Positions 1-6,023 of a stretch of DNA of 30,801 bases are shown here, one piece after another; the first letter of the stretch is position 1; the number at the start of each line of letters is the position of its first letter. Origin of the DNA: a virus; IMG/VR virus record IMGVR_UViG_3300034073_003124, positions 1 through 30,801 of that record. The stretch is one strand, 5' to 3'. Below the pieces are notes generated by a model. It saw only the letters and a program-made list of their open reading frames with translations. It was not told the origin of the DNA and made no database searches. A program made the translations under genes and the position numbers.

Positions 1-973
1 TGAAGCCACGAACGTGGGAGACCAACGCAAGGTGCTGCTTGATTCCAGCTGGGGCGACTTCGATCTTGTGCTTCTTCTTGATCAGATCACGAAGTTCTTC
101 GATCAATGACCGAAGATAATATTCAATATGAGAGCCGCCATTTTTGATATGAAGCCCGTTGACATACGATAGCAAACGGAAATCGGCGTCTTGACCAGAA
201 GAAAACAGCACGAGAGAAGAAGTTTCGTTGCTGACACAAACAGAATTTTCGGAATACTTTCGTGCGAGTTGTTTGATCGGCGTCGTTTGTATCTTTTTAC
301 CATTTAGGCGAAACTCCAGTTCGGGGAAACATATAACAAGATTCTCAAGGCGATCTTGCAAATACGTCATGTGATCTTGGTCGAAACTATAAACACCAGA
401 GAAACGGTTGATGTCAGGATAGAATTTGACCTCGGTGAACTTCTGGGTTGACTTGGTGACAGTTTCTGACTTGAGTTCTCCGTTGTTCTCACAGCGAACG
501 ACAAGTTTGTTCTTTCCGTCAGAAGTCGTTCCTATGAACTGCGTCGAGAAGACGTTGGTGAGGAAACTACCCACGCCATTAGCCCCGATTGAGACTCTTC
601 CATTATCATCAAAGTTTGAACCTGCTCTAGCTTGAGTCCAGGCAACAGTAGGTCTCCACTTTTCTCCATACTTTTCTACAGGGATACCTCTTCCATTATC
701 TTTTATGGATACTGAAGTCCCTTCTAGTGTGTTGTTCTCGACCACAACTTCTATTCGGTTGGCATATTGATAGTTTGTTCTTATGTGCTCGTCTACAGCA
801 TTGTCCAATATCTCAAAAACTATCTTCATAAGACCTGGATTTATATTGAGGCTCTTATACTCTCCACAAAAAAATCCACAAACGGATTCTGTTGAAGTTG
901 AACCTATCATCACAGCAGGTCTCAACAAAACCCAATCTCTTTCACTCAAAACTTTGAATTCTGTCTCTTTCAT
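1..973 (-). CDS. 39: DNA topoisomerase II large subunit (T4 gp39-like), N-terminal part
   Basis: This gene runs off the left edge, so only about the first 324 residues are present. It is the ATPase subunit of the phage type II topoisomerase, which relaxes DNA during phage replication. GHKL ATPase motifs are visible: E54-x3-N58 in the first helix, DNGRGIP at residues 92-98, and GANGVGS at 130-136, which closes over ATP. Stretches such as VVRCENNGE and a late YVNGLHIKNGGSH segment match T4 gp39 as I remember it, more closely than bacterial GyrB. The ATG at 973-971 is preceded by AGGAATT. A homing-endonuclease-like gene starts just upstream on the other strand, a common neighbour for phage topoisomerase genes. 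The missing C-terminal part would show whether the subunit is split, as in T4 gp39/gp60. Confidence 0.93.
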   Translation of the reverse strand, partial: MKETEFKVLSERDWVLLRPAVMIGSTSTESVCGFFCGEYKSLNINPGLMKIVFEILDNAVDEHIRTNYQYANRIEVVVENNTLEGTSVSIKDNGRGIPVEKYGEKWRPTVAWTQARAGSNFDDNGRVSIGANGVGSFLTNVFSTQFIGTTSDGKNKLVVRCENNGELKSETVTKSTQKFTEVKFYPDINRFSGVYSFDQDHMTYLQDRLENLVICFPELEFRLNGKKIQTTPIKQLARKYSENSVCVSNETSSLVLFSSGQDADFRLLSYVNGLHIKNGGSHIEYYLRSLIEELRDLIKKKHKIEVAPAGIKQHLALVSHVRGF

Positions 974-981
974 AATAATTC

Positions 982-988
982 CTAAATA
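982..988 (+). promoter_or_regulatory. candidate late promoter box CTAAATA
   Basis: CTAAATA lies about 70 bases upstream of the endonuclease-like start at 1060. The same heptamer precedes several late structural genes in this window (14350, 15564, 17418). It also lies just upstream of the gp39 start on the opposite strand, so chance occurrence is possible. Confidence 0.35.
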
Positions 989-1059
989 AAGGTGTCGGTC
1001 GCGAAGCGCCAACTTCCACCGACTCTAACATATTGCAACGAAATCTTTGGAGGACTTCT

Positions 1060-1884
1060 ATGTCAGCAGACAATACTTATACACCATACTTTTACATCAT
1101 TCGTCACAAAGATTCTGGTAAAACATATGCTGGTTCTAGGTGGAAGAAAGAGTGTAATAGTATAGAACTTCTCAAGTATAATGGATATACGACTTCAAGT
1201 AAAGTAGTCAATCAAATAATATCTGACCAGGGAATCGAAGCGTTTGAGATAGTTGAAGTAAAGGAATTGGATCAAATTAAACTCCTCGGGTTTAACACCG
1301 TCTTAGAATACGAGACACAATTCTTGAAAGAAAATAATTGTAAATATTCAGAAGATTGGCTAAACCAACACGATAATTCCAGTTCAAAAAATTTTCATTA
1401 TCCTAATGGATCTAACGCAATGCACAATAAAGAAATTGCATCAAAGGCGGTGTCATCCAGAATTTCTACTATGATTGAGAAATATGGAGTTTCTAATCAT
1501 ACGCAAATCCCAGAAATGAAAAGAAAACAACAATCAAAAACAGAAGAAACGGTAAAGCAAAAATATTGTGTAGATAACGTATTCCAATTACAAGAAGTTA
1601 AGGAAAAAATAAAACAAACTATAATGGAAACGTATGGTGTTTCTAACATAAACCAGACAAAAGAAAACAGAGAACGTATTTCTGCAAATAACAACAAAAT
1701 TACATTTTGCGAATTTTGTGGAGTTCATATAAAATACAGTTCATACATAACTTCTCATGGAAAATACTGCGACAAAAACCCCAATTCTATGTTCGTTTCT
1801 GATATAATTTCAAAGAAAACATACAAGAAAAAAGCTGCCTGCAGTCTAAAGATATTCAGAGAATTAAAACATCTATTTTGGTAG
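1060..1884 (+). CDS. GIY-YIG-like putative homing endonuclease
   Basis: A 274-residue protein. The ATG at 1060 is chosen because TGGAGGAC lies 6-12 bases upstream; an earlier in-frame ATG at 1033 has no ribosome site. The N-terminus (FYI...GKTYAGSRW, then SSKVVNQII..QGIEAFEI and a later E in LEYETQFL) fits a divergent GIY-YIG nuclease core with YAG in place of YIG. The middle carries three copies of a short motif, EKYGVSN / QKYCVDN / ETYGVSN, each followed by a charged helix, as in the DNA-binding tails of phage homing endonucleases. A CEFC...H...C zinc-finger-like segment ends the protein. The gene is visibly more A+T-rich than its neighbours, which fits an invader. The exact nuclease class is inferred. 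Confidence 0.7.
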   Translation: MSADNTYTPYFYIIRHKDSGKTYAGSRWKKECNSIELLKYNGYTTSSKVVNQIISDQGIEAFEIVEVKELDQIKLLGFNTVLEYETQFLKENNCKYSEDWLNQHDNSSSKNFHYPNGSNAMHNKEIASKAVSSRISTMIEKYGVSNHTQIPEMKRKQQSKTEETVKQKYCVDNVFQLQEVKEKIKQTIMETYGVSNINQTKENRERISANNNKITFCEFCGVHIKYSSYITSHGKYCDKNPNSMFVSDIISKKTYKKKAACSLKIFRELKHLFW

Positions 1885-1891
1885 ATAGATC

Positions 1892-2185
1892 TCACTCTGA
1901 TACAAATGCGATTAGATTATCAATATACTCTTGATCTGTCATCAGTTTCTTGTCAATCTCGAATCGGTCGCTTGGCTTGGTCTGCATAATCGCCTCGACC
2001 ATTTTGGTGGCATGTTCGGTTTTGATGTATACGTCGAAGTTTACGCCACGGAAGTTTCCACCAACTTCATAGTCCATGATCTTCTTGAGTTGCGCAATCG
2101 GATGGAACTCGCCGTAGTCAGTGCCGTCGCCTTCTTCGCCGAAAGTGGTGTTGAAACGAACGACTGGGTCTTTCAATGCAGGCAT
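1892..2185 (-). CDS. hypothetical protein, early operon
   Basis: A 97-residue soluble, acidic protein that I do not recognise. It has no membrane segment, cysteine pairs or clear catalytic motif. The C-terminal third looks helical (TDQEYIDNLIAFVSE). The ATG at 2185 is preceded by TTGGAGTATAATAC, a good ribosome site. It is the last gene of the four-gene minus-strand run that begins at 2847 below the promoter at 2890-2917, and it lies 17 bases after the previous stop. Its 3' end converges on the endonuclease-like gene with only 7 bases between the stops, and no terminator hairpin is obvious there. Confidence 0.75.
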   Translation of the reverse strand: MPALKDPVVRFNTTFGEEGDGTDYGEFHPIAQLKKIMDYEVGGNFRGVNFDVYIKTEHATKMVEAIMQTKPSDRFEIDKKLMTDQEYIDNLIAFVSE

Positions 2186-2202
2186 GTATTATACTCCAAT
2201 TA

Positions 2203-2418
2203 TCACAAAACGTCAAGGGAAACAATAAGACCACTATTTACTAACTGCTTTTCGAATTCGTGTGCTTGCTTTAGAGACTCAAACACCTCGGACTCGATGA
2301 ACTCACCTTGTTGCGAGAATCCAGACACAAGGAACAACAGCGACTTGTTGTTAGAAGTGTCAATTAACTTGCAGCGATTAAACAGATGAGCGTATTTGGC
2401 AACAGGATTATGTTTCAT
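2203..2418 (-). CDS. hypothetical protein, early operon
   Basis: A 71-residue protein starting MKHNPVAKYAHLF. I chose the ATG at 2418 because it follows the upstream stop by one base; the TAAAATG junction and AGGCTGG lie just ahead of it. A longer GTG-start reading from 2460 would run inside the previous gene and lacks a ribosome site. The C-terminal half (SEVFESLKQAHEFEKQLVNSG) looks like a strand-helix unit typical of small phage proteins that handle a measured value with error-like spacing. I recognise no function. It is third in the early operon. Confidence 0.7.
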   Translation of the reverse strand: MKHNPVAKYAHLFNRCKLIDTSNNKSLLFLVSGFSQQGEFIESEVFESLKQAHEFEKQLVNSGLIVSLDVL

Positions 2419-2419
2419 T

Positions 2420-2608
2420 TTATACCAGCCTAGAATTTTTGATTGCCAGAGCGAATCCACGGCAGTAAGATTCGTCCATCAGGCGCTGTTCGAGTTTGAG
2501 TCGGTCAAGCGCATAGAACACACCCTTAGAGGCGATCAGTTGCTTTGCCGAATGAAAGCCACGCATCTTGAGTTGCAAGTCGCGACCAGAAGATTTGATT
2601 GATTTCAT
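2420..2608 (-). CDS. small basic hypothetical protein, early operon
   Basis: A 62-residue basic protein beginning MKSIKSSGRDLQLKMRGF, predicted mostly helical, with many Lys and Arg residues (ALDRLKLEQRLMDES). The ATG overlaps the stop of the upstream gene (TAATG), and GGGGAGTATGTGTA precedes it, so translation is probably coupled. A basic character and an early position would fit a nucleic-acid or host-enzyme-binding protein, but nothing specific supports that. No family is recognised. Confidence 0.7.
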   Translation of the reverse strand: MKSIKSSGRDLQLKMRGFHSAKQLIASKGVFYALDRLKLEQRLMDESYCRGFALAIKNSRLV

Positions 2609-2847
2609 TACACATACTCCCCGTCGATTTCGCGAATGTGTTGCTCGAAGACCTCAATCTGGTACATACAGTTTACTGGACCAGCTTGGCAAATCCGGTA
2701 TTCAACATTAACATAGTCAAGGTCTTCCAGCCGAGCCACGGCTTCGACTGCAAGAGAATACCGATCAAACACACCAAGGACTTCAGAAGGAGTATCGTAC
2801 TCAACGACGTTGGTACCGATTACGACATATACTGGACGTGAGCTCAT
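2608..2847 (-). CDS. hypothetical protein, first gene of early operon
   Basis: A 79-residue acidic protein starting MSSRPVYVVIGTNVVEYDTP. The ATG at 2847 follows GAGGTAAATGC, a strong ribosome site. A longer GTG reading from 2877 would start only about 13 bases after the -10 box at 2890-2895, so it is unlikely. The body reads as strand-helix-strand (VFDRYSLAVEAVARLEDLDYVNVEYRI), a pattern seen in many small phage proteins of unknown role. It is the first gene below early promoter copy 1. Confidence 0.75.
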   Translation of the reverse strand: MSSRPVYVVIGTNVVEYDTPSEVLGVFDRYSLAVEAVARLEDLDYVNVEYRICQAGPVNCMYQIEVFEQHIREIDGEYV

Positions 2848-2889
2848 TGCATTTACCTCGCAGAAGGGAAACTTCACTTTACAAGAAGA

Positions 2890-2917
2890 AGTATACCTTA
2901 CTCTGCGGGGAAGTAAA
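2890..2917 (-). promoter_or_regulatory. early promoter, copy 1 (TTTACT-N16-TATACT)
   Basis: Read on the minus strand: -35 TTTACT (2917-2912), a 16-base spacer, -10 TATACT (2895-2890). The first downstream start is at 2847. The same -35, spacer length and -10 occur at 23545-23572 and 28222-28249, and the spacer begins TCCCCGCAGAGT in copies 1 and 2. Host sigma70-type recognition is the likely mode. Confidence 0.8.
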
Positions 2918-2925
2918 GGGAGTTT

Positions 2926-2946
2926 TTATACCGATTTAGAATAAAG
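2926..2946 (-). promoter_or_regulatory. conserved 21-bp box upstream of early promoter, copy 1
   Basis: On the minus strand this box starts CTTTATTCTAAATC and ends GGTATAA. Exactly 8 bases separate it from the -35 in all three module copies (also 23581-23601 and 28258-28278). Fixed spacing from the -35 suggests an activator or operator site, or an extended upstream promoter element, rather than leftover homology. Confidence 0.6.
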
Positions 2947-2980
2947 AGAGAGCTCTATATACGATTTGGTTATATAGAGC
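2941..2980 (-). terminator. hairpin terminator upstream of early promoter copy 1
   Basis: A perfect 10-bp inverted repeat GCTCTATATA / TATATAGAGC encloses a 9-base loop. On the minus strand it is followed by TCTCTCTTTATTC. It lies after the 3005-4057 gene and before the early promoter, so it would insulate the early operon. The tail is pyrimidine-rich, not a pure U run, so efficiency is uncertain. Confidence 0.55.
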
Positions 2981-3004
2981 TAAGTTATTGATTTAGAAAG
3001 AATA

Positions 3005-4057
3005 TTATTTAGAGTATATCCCCTTCCCTACTTCGAGGTAAAACTTTGCCTCGTTTGCTTCTGGTCTTATTTTTGTACGAATTTTGAAGATGGGAACTCC
3101 TGTTTTTTTGTCCACGAAAACCAAATTGTTGTCTTTAGATTGTACCGAAAGTTTCACATTTGTTTTCAGTAGGTTGAAATATTCTATTGTGATCTCTTTT
3201 ACACCACTAGATCTAACGTCTACAACTTGGGCTAGATCCGAACCAAAAATACTTTTTTGTAAAAACTCAAATGACTTTCTAGTAAATGTTGGTTTATTGG
3301 ATTCAGATATTATTTGTGTCTTCAGATCTGAATACATTTTACTAATGAGTTCAAATTTAGCCTTTTGTTCTGCTGCTCCAACGAAAGGCGTTGACAACCT
3401 ACTGTATTTTTTCTCTGCGTCCCATGAAATCCCCAACGCTTTTGCGATATCCAACATTCCTCTATAAGGAGCAAGATTGGCGACTGTGGATGATTCAGAT
3501 TTCAGAGAAAACGGTATCTTCAAAGAAGATATCACATTTGTGTTTCGCTTTTTGGTAGCTTGTATATCAAGAGTTATATCTCCCTTTATATCTCCTCCAG
3601 AAGATTCTCCTGCAATGCCGTCTGAAACTACATTAAAGGTAACCACCTCGCCGACGCTATTATCAAGAAACGAATTTATAGCATCATTCACTTTACGAAC
3701 AAAACTTGTATTTTCTACAGATTTTATCAATTGATCGATTTTTTTGTCGAGTTTTCCAATGTCTTTGGAAGATTTGTACAATACTTCGTAATCTTTACCA
3801 AATGCTCCCTGCACCGACTCTGGCTTTAGTCTCATCTCAAAACTTACATTAAATTTATCTGCTGGTTTCCCAGGATGTTTCCTCTGTTGATCTTGTACAA
3901 CAGTATACTTAAATCTCCCAGTTGTAAACATCTTTGTATCAACTTCAGAGCGAATTCTATTCAATTGCGATTTGTCTATCCTACCATACGCAATGTAAAG
4001 ACTCAAAGCAATGGTAAATATCCCTTCTATTACATCTCCCTCATTTAATTTTGCCAT
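3005..4057 (-). CDS. hypothetical protein with possible PD-(D/E)xK nuclease-like core
   Basis: A 350-residue soluble protein without a signal peptide or membrane segment. The N-terminus MAKLNEGDVIEGIF resembles the opening helix (with a conserved Glu) of several T4-like phage proteins of unknown role. Around residues 160-190, GDITLDIQAT is followed by an IPFSLKSESS stretch; the spacing of Asp160/Asp164 and Lys186 is compatible with a nuclease-type D...(x)-x-K core. A similar layout occurs in the 23759-24955 product (Asp155, SLKKG). That resemblance is inference, not a recognised family. The ribosome site before 4057 is weak (AAAGAG). A GTAAATA box on the minus strand at 4118-4112 could be a late-type promoter. 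It stands alone between uvsY and the early operon. Confidence 0.7.
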   Translation of the reverse strand: MAKLNEGDVIEGIFTIALSLYIAYGRIDKSQLNRIRSEVDTKMFTTGRFKYTVVQDQQRKHPGKPADKFNVSFEMRLKPESVQGAFGKDYEVLYKSSKDIGKLDKKIDQLIKSVENTSFVRKVNDAINSFLDNSVGEVVTFNVVSDGIAGESSGGDIKGDITLDIQATKKRNTNVISSLKIPFSLKSESSTVANLAPYRGMLDIAKALGISWDAEKKYSRLSTPFVGAAEQKAKFELISKMYSDLKTQIISESNKPTFTRKSFEFLQKSIFGSDLAQVVDVRSSGVKEITIEYFNLLKTNVKLSVQSKDNNLVFVDKKTGVPIFKIRTKIRPEANEAKFYLEVGKGIYSK

Positions 4058-4307
4058 TGTTCGAACTCTTTCTTTTGAATATCTGGTCTACAAAAATATT
4101 TTCAACAAAGCTATTTACTTTTATGAGGATTTACGATAAAATTAGACTGTCGGTCGTAAGGTACTTTATATAATAATATAGAGGAATTAGTGCTTCAAGA
4201 AACAAAAACCACTATATCTAGTACAGAATACTCCGAAGGAATTCCCGAAGGGAATCAAGTCTAAAATATCCATATAACTACTTATACCTGATAAAAGAGA
4301 GGTTGTC
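4058..4307. other. divergent intergenic region upstream of uvsY
   Basis: This 250-base gap separates two divergent genes and holds no credible ORF. On the plus strand TATAAT at 4169-4174 could be a -10, but no good -35 is seen. A small hairpin ATTCCC-GAA-GGGAAT lies at 4241-4255, preceded by a related CCGAAGGAAT direct repeat. On the minus strand GTAAATA at 4118-4112 may serve the 3005-4057 gene. Confidence 0.4.
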
Positions 4308-4772
4308 ATGGATATCGAAGAAATTGGTTCTATGTGGTACGAAGACACATACATCAAGCAAGAGAAACTGCACGAAGAATCGTTGAAGATTCCGATGTTG
4401 CATCACAAGTATTTGATGTTGTATATGGAAGAGAAAACTCGTTTGAACAAACTGACTGTTGATTTAGACAAATTTGAATCAATGCTCGAAGAGTATATAT
4501 TGAACTCTCTGAGCCCAGAAGACCACGACAAATTCGAAGAGTTGGCAAAGAAGAAAAACATTGTCTTGCCAGATCCGAACAAAAAAGTTCTGAGAACCGA
4601 CATCAAGAAAAAAGTTGAATCGAACTCGTATGTGATTCAACAGAAATTGAAAATGGTCGAATGCCAAGACAAGATCGAGATGCTCAAGATGATTCTTGAT
4701 CAGATCAAGAACAGATCGTTCCAGATTCGAGATGCAATCTCGTTCATCCAGTTCCAGGCTGGTGGGCGCTAA
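4308..4772 (+). CDS. uvsY: UvsY-like recombination mediator
   Basis: A 154-residue, highly charged helical protein. T4 UvsY (137 residues) helps load the UvsX recombinase onto single-stranded DNA coated with gp32. The identification rests on length, helical character and the C-terminus: KNRSFQIRDAISFIQFQAGGR corresponds closely to the KSRGFAIKHIQDMRAFEAGK end of T4 UvsY as I remember it. The KVLRTDIKKKVESNS segment also aligns with the T4 middle. The start has GAGAGGTTGTC before ATG. Context agrees, since UvsW, a recombination helicase that neighbours uvsY in T4, lies 2.8 kb downstream. The intervening cassette genes are therefore likely insertions into an ancestral recombination cluster. Confidence 0.85.
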   Translation: MDIEEIGSMWYEDTYIKQEKLHEESLKIPMLHHKYLMLYMEEKTRLNKLTVDLDKFESMLEEYILNSLSPEDHDKFEELAKKKNIVLPDPNKKVLRTDIKKKVESNSYVIQQKLKMVECQDKIEMLKMILDQIKNRSFQIRDAISFIQFQAGGR

Positions 4773-4775
4773 ATA
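4769..4775 (+). promoter_or_regulatory. candidate late promoter CTAAATA for the cassette locus
   Basis: CTAAATA overlaps the uvsY stop codon and is followed by further A/T-rich AAATAAATAATCC. It ends 29 bases before the first cassette start at 4805. The same heptamer precedes gp22, gp23 and the 14385 gene, which supports late expression of the cassettes together with the head genes. Confidence 0.6.
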
Positions 4776-4804
4776 AAAATAAATAATCCAGATAGGAGAC
4801 TATA

Positions 4805-5164
4805 ATGAGACACTTACTAGAAGAAGCTGCAGAAAGATTTGTTTTGAGTGAGTCAAATCCAAAAAGAAAATTGGAACACAAAAGAAGACAAAATGCTATA
4901 AAACACCATACTACTACAGCAGATATACACATAGAAGACAGAGAAGAAGCACCAGAACACGCAAAGGGAGAAAGAGAAGCAGCAACTCGCGCAGCTGATG
5001 CTAATCGCCAAGCTGTTTCTGACATAAAAAAACATGGTATAGATTCCCCACAAGCTAGGAAATCTAGGGTGAAGGCTAAAGATCTATCAGACGAACATAG
5101 AATCAAACAAGAAGATAGATGGGATCGAGAACAACAAGATGAATGGAATGAACATTATCATTAA
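4805..5164 (+). CDS. putative internal head protein, leader cassette 1
   Basis: A 119-residue protein whose first 11 residues, MRHLLEEAAER, are shared exactly with the next two genes; the rest is unrelated to them. The leader resembles T4 capsid-targeting sequences, where gp21 cleaves after (L/I)-x-E; LEE|A at residues 5-7 and LSE|S at 14-16 are possible sites. The body is very hydrophilic, rich in Lys, Arg, Glu and Ala, and probably helical (EHAKGEREAATRAADANRQ), like other small packaged proteins. The ribosome site is TAGGAGACTATA. An injected role (host takeover or anti-restriction, as T4 IPI) is inference from the leader and the late promoter. No payload family is recognised. Confidence 0.75.
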   Translation: MRHLLEEAAERFVLSESNPKRKLEHKRRQNAIKHHTTTADIHIEDREEAPEHAKGEREAATRAADANRQAVSDIKKHGIDSPQARKSRVKAKDLSDEHRIKQEDRWDREQQDEWNEHYH

Positions 5165-5170
5165 AATCCG

Positions 5171-5267
5171 TTAATCTTCTCTATCTTTCTCTACCAAGAA
5201 TTCAAAATAAACAACAGGAAAATAAATGAGACACTTACTAGAAGAAGCTGCAGAAAGGCTTTTTGAA
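5171..5267 (+). repeat. cassette border repeat, copy 1 (ruvC-tail relic plus leader)
   Basis: This unit begins TTAATCTTCTCTATCTTTCT, runs through the intergenic ribosome site, and ends after the leader-coding sequence of cassette 2. It is near-identical to 5546-5643. Its first 30 bases match the 3' end of the ruvC-like gene at 5994-6023. Confidence 0.85.
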
Positions 5268-5549
5268 ATGTTGGAAGAAGAAATTCTAACTGAACGAAAT
5301 CAAGAAAACAAAAAGAAAAAAGACTCTCTGAAACTCCAAAGAGTCGGGTTACCAGACCCATACGACGACAGTGTACATCACGATGGTGAAGAAATTAGAA
5401 CTATGAATGATCCTCTAGGAAAAAGAGCAAAAGACGCAAGAAGATCAGCAATTAAGAAATCGCTCAAAGATCCTAAAATGAATTCTAAAGATATAGATGA
5501 TGAAACTAGAAAGAATGTACAAAATGCTATAAAGAACAAAAAGCCTTAA
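5226..5549 (+). CDS. putative internal head protein, leader cassette 2
   Basis: A 107-residue protein with the shared leader MRHLLEEAAERLFE. LEE|A (5-7) or LFE|M (12-14) fits the gp21-type cleavage rule. The body is extremely charged (many Lys, Glu, Asp, Arg) with no hydrophobic core segment, so the mature product may be largely helical or unfolded, which fits a protein packed beside DNA and passed down the tail. The last residues KNKKP are shared with cassette 3, as is the DNA following them. The ribosome site is CAGGAAAATAA before ATG. Both flanks are repeated while the middle is unique, as expected if the body was swapped in. The function of the body is unknown. Confidence 0.75.
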   Translation: MRHLLEEAAERLFEMLEEEILTERNQENKKKKDSLKLQRVGLPDPYDDSVHHDGEEIRTMNDPLGKRAKDARRSAIKKSLKDPKMNSKDIDDETRKNVQNAIKNKKP

Positions 5550-5643
5550 TCTTCTCTAGCTTTCTCTACCAAGAATTCAACATAAACAAGAGGAAATATA
5601 AATGAGACATTTACTAGAAGAAGCAGCAGAAAGGCTTTTTGAA
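5546..5643 (+). repeat. cassette border repeat, copy 2 (ruvC-tail relic plus leader)
   Basis: This is the second copy of the 97-98 base unit at 5171-5267, covering the stop region of cassette 2, the spacer and the leader of cassette 3. By eye it differs at only a few positions. The matching 30-base segment at 5994-6023 is the authentic ruvC 3' end. Confidence 0.85.
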
Positions 5644-5997
5644 AAAGAAAGCCAACATCACATGATCCTTCTACCAAGTGGTACAATTTCTGTCAAAAAG
5701 GTTGGTTCTAAAACAGAACGAAATGAAGAGGGTAGCCCAAGTACGACTCACACCTATCATATCCACGATAGGAATGGGAATAAAATAGGCGAACTAACTG
5801 ATTCTATGGCGGTAGAAACTGGATTTCGTTCTGTTTCCGGTCACATACACGGAAAGCCTATTCCTGATCTAGATGGATATAAAGACGGTGGTGCAGGCGC
5901 TCCAGGAGCACTTCAACATTTTCTACAGAACACAAAAACTGGTAAGAAATTTCACGATAGAATCGAGGAACATCTAGCAAAGAACAAAAAGCCTTAA
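5602..5997 (+). CDS. putative internal head protein, leader cassette 3
   Basis: A 131-residue protein with leader MRHLLEEAAERLFE, the same possible gp21 sites as cassette 2, and the same KNKKP end. The body differs from the other two: it reads as beta-rich (MILLPSGTISVKKVGS, TYHIHDRNGNKIGEL), with several His residues (HTYHIHD, SGHIHGK) and a Gly-rich GGAGAPGALQ segment before a C-terminal helix. It could fold as a small enzyme or binding domain; I do not recognise it. The ribosome site is AGAGGAAATATAA. Its stop overlaps the stop of the convergent ruvC-like gene (TTAA at 5994-5997), and a terminator for this strand lies inside the ruvC coding sequence. Confidence 0.75.
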   Translation: MRHLLEEAAERLFEKESQHHMILLPSGTISVKKVGSKTERNEEGSPSTTHTYHIHDRNGNKIGELTDSMAVETGFRSVSGHIHGKPIPDLDGYKDGGAGAPGALQHFLQNTKTGKKFHDRIEEHLAKNKKP

Positions 5998-6023
5998 TCT
6001 TCTCTAGCTTTCTCTGCCAAGAA
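5994..6023 (+). repeat. source copy of the cassette border (3' end of ruvC-like gene)
   Basis: TTAATCTTCTCTAGCTTTCT and the following 10 bases encode, on the minus strand, the last ten codons of the resolvase (FLAEKARED and stop). Degenerate copies follow cassette 1 (5171) and cassette 2 (5546), where they no longer encode a resolvase. Confidence 0.85.

Larger units (their letters stand above)
2890..3000 (-). repeat. dispersed intergenic regulatory module, copy 1
   Basis: The module order on the minus strand is a distal block (AAATCAATAACTTAGC, 2994-2979), a hairpin, the 21-bp box, then the promoter. Other copies are at 23545-23704 and 28222-28324. The hairpin differs between copies while the flanking blocks are kept. 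Confidence 0.75.

Noticed and set aside
1931-2389. 152-codon plus-strand frame opposite the early operon
   Set aside because: It runs antisense to two well-supported minus-strand genes with ribosome sites and has no start signal of its own. Its composition is that of a shadow frame.
4805-5997. The three leader-sharing genes as toxin-antitoxin or simple duplicated paralogues
   Set aside because: Similarity stops right after the leader, and the bodies show no common motif, so ordinary gene duplication does not explain them. No toxin or antitoxin motif is visible.
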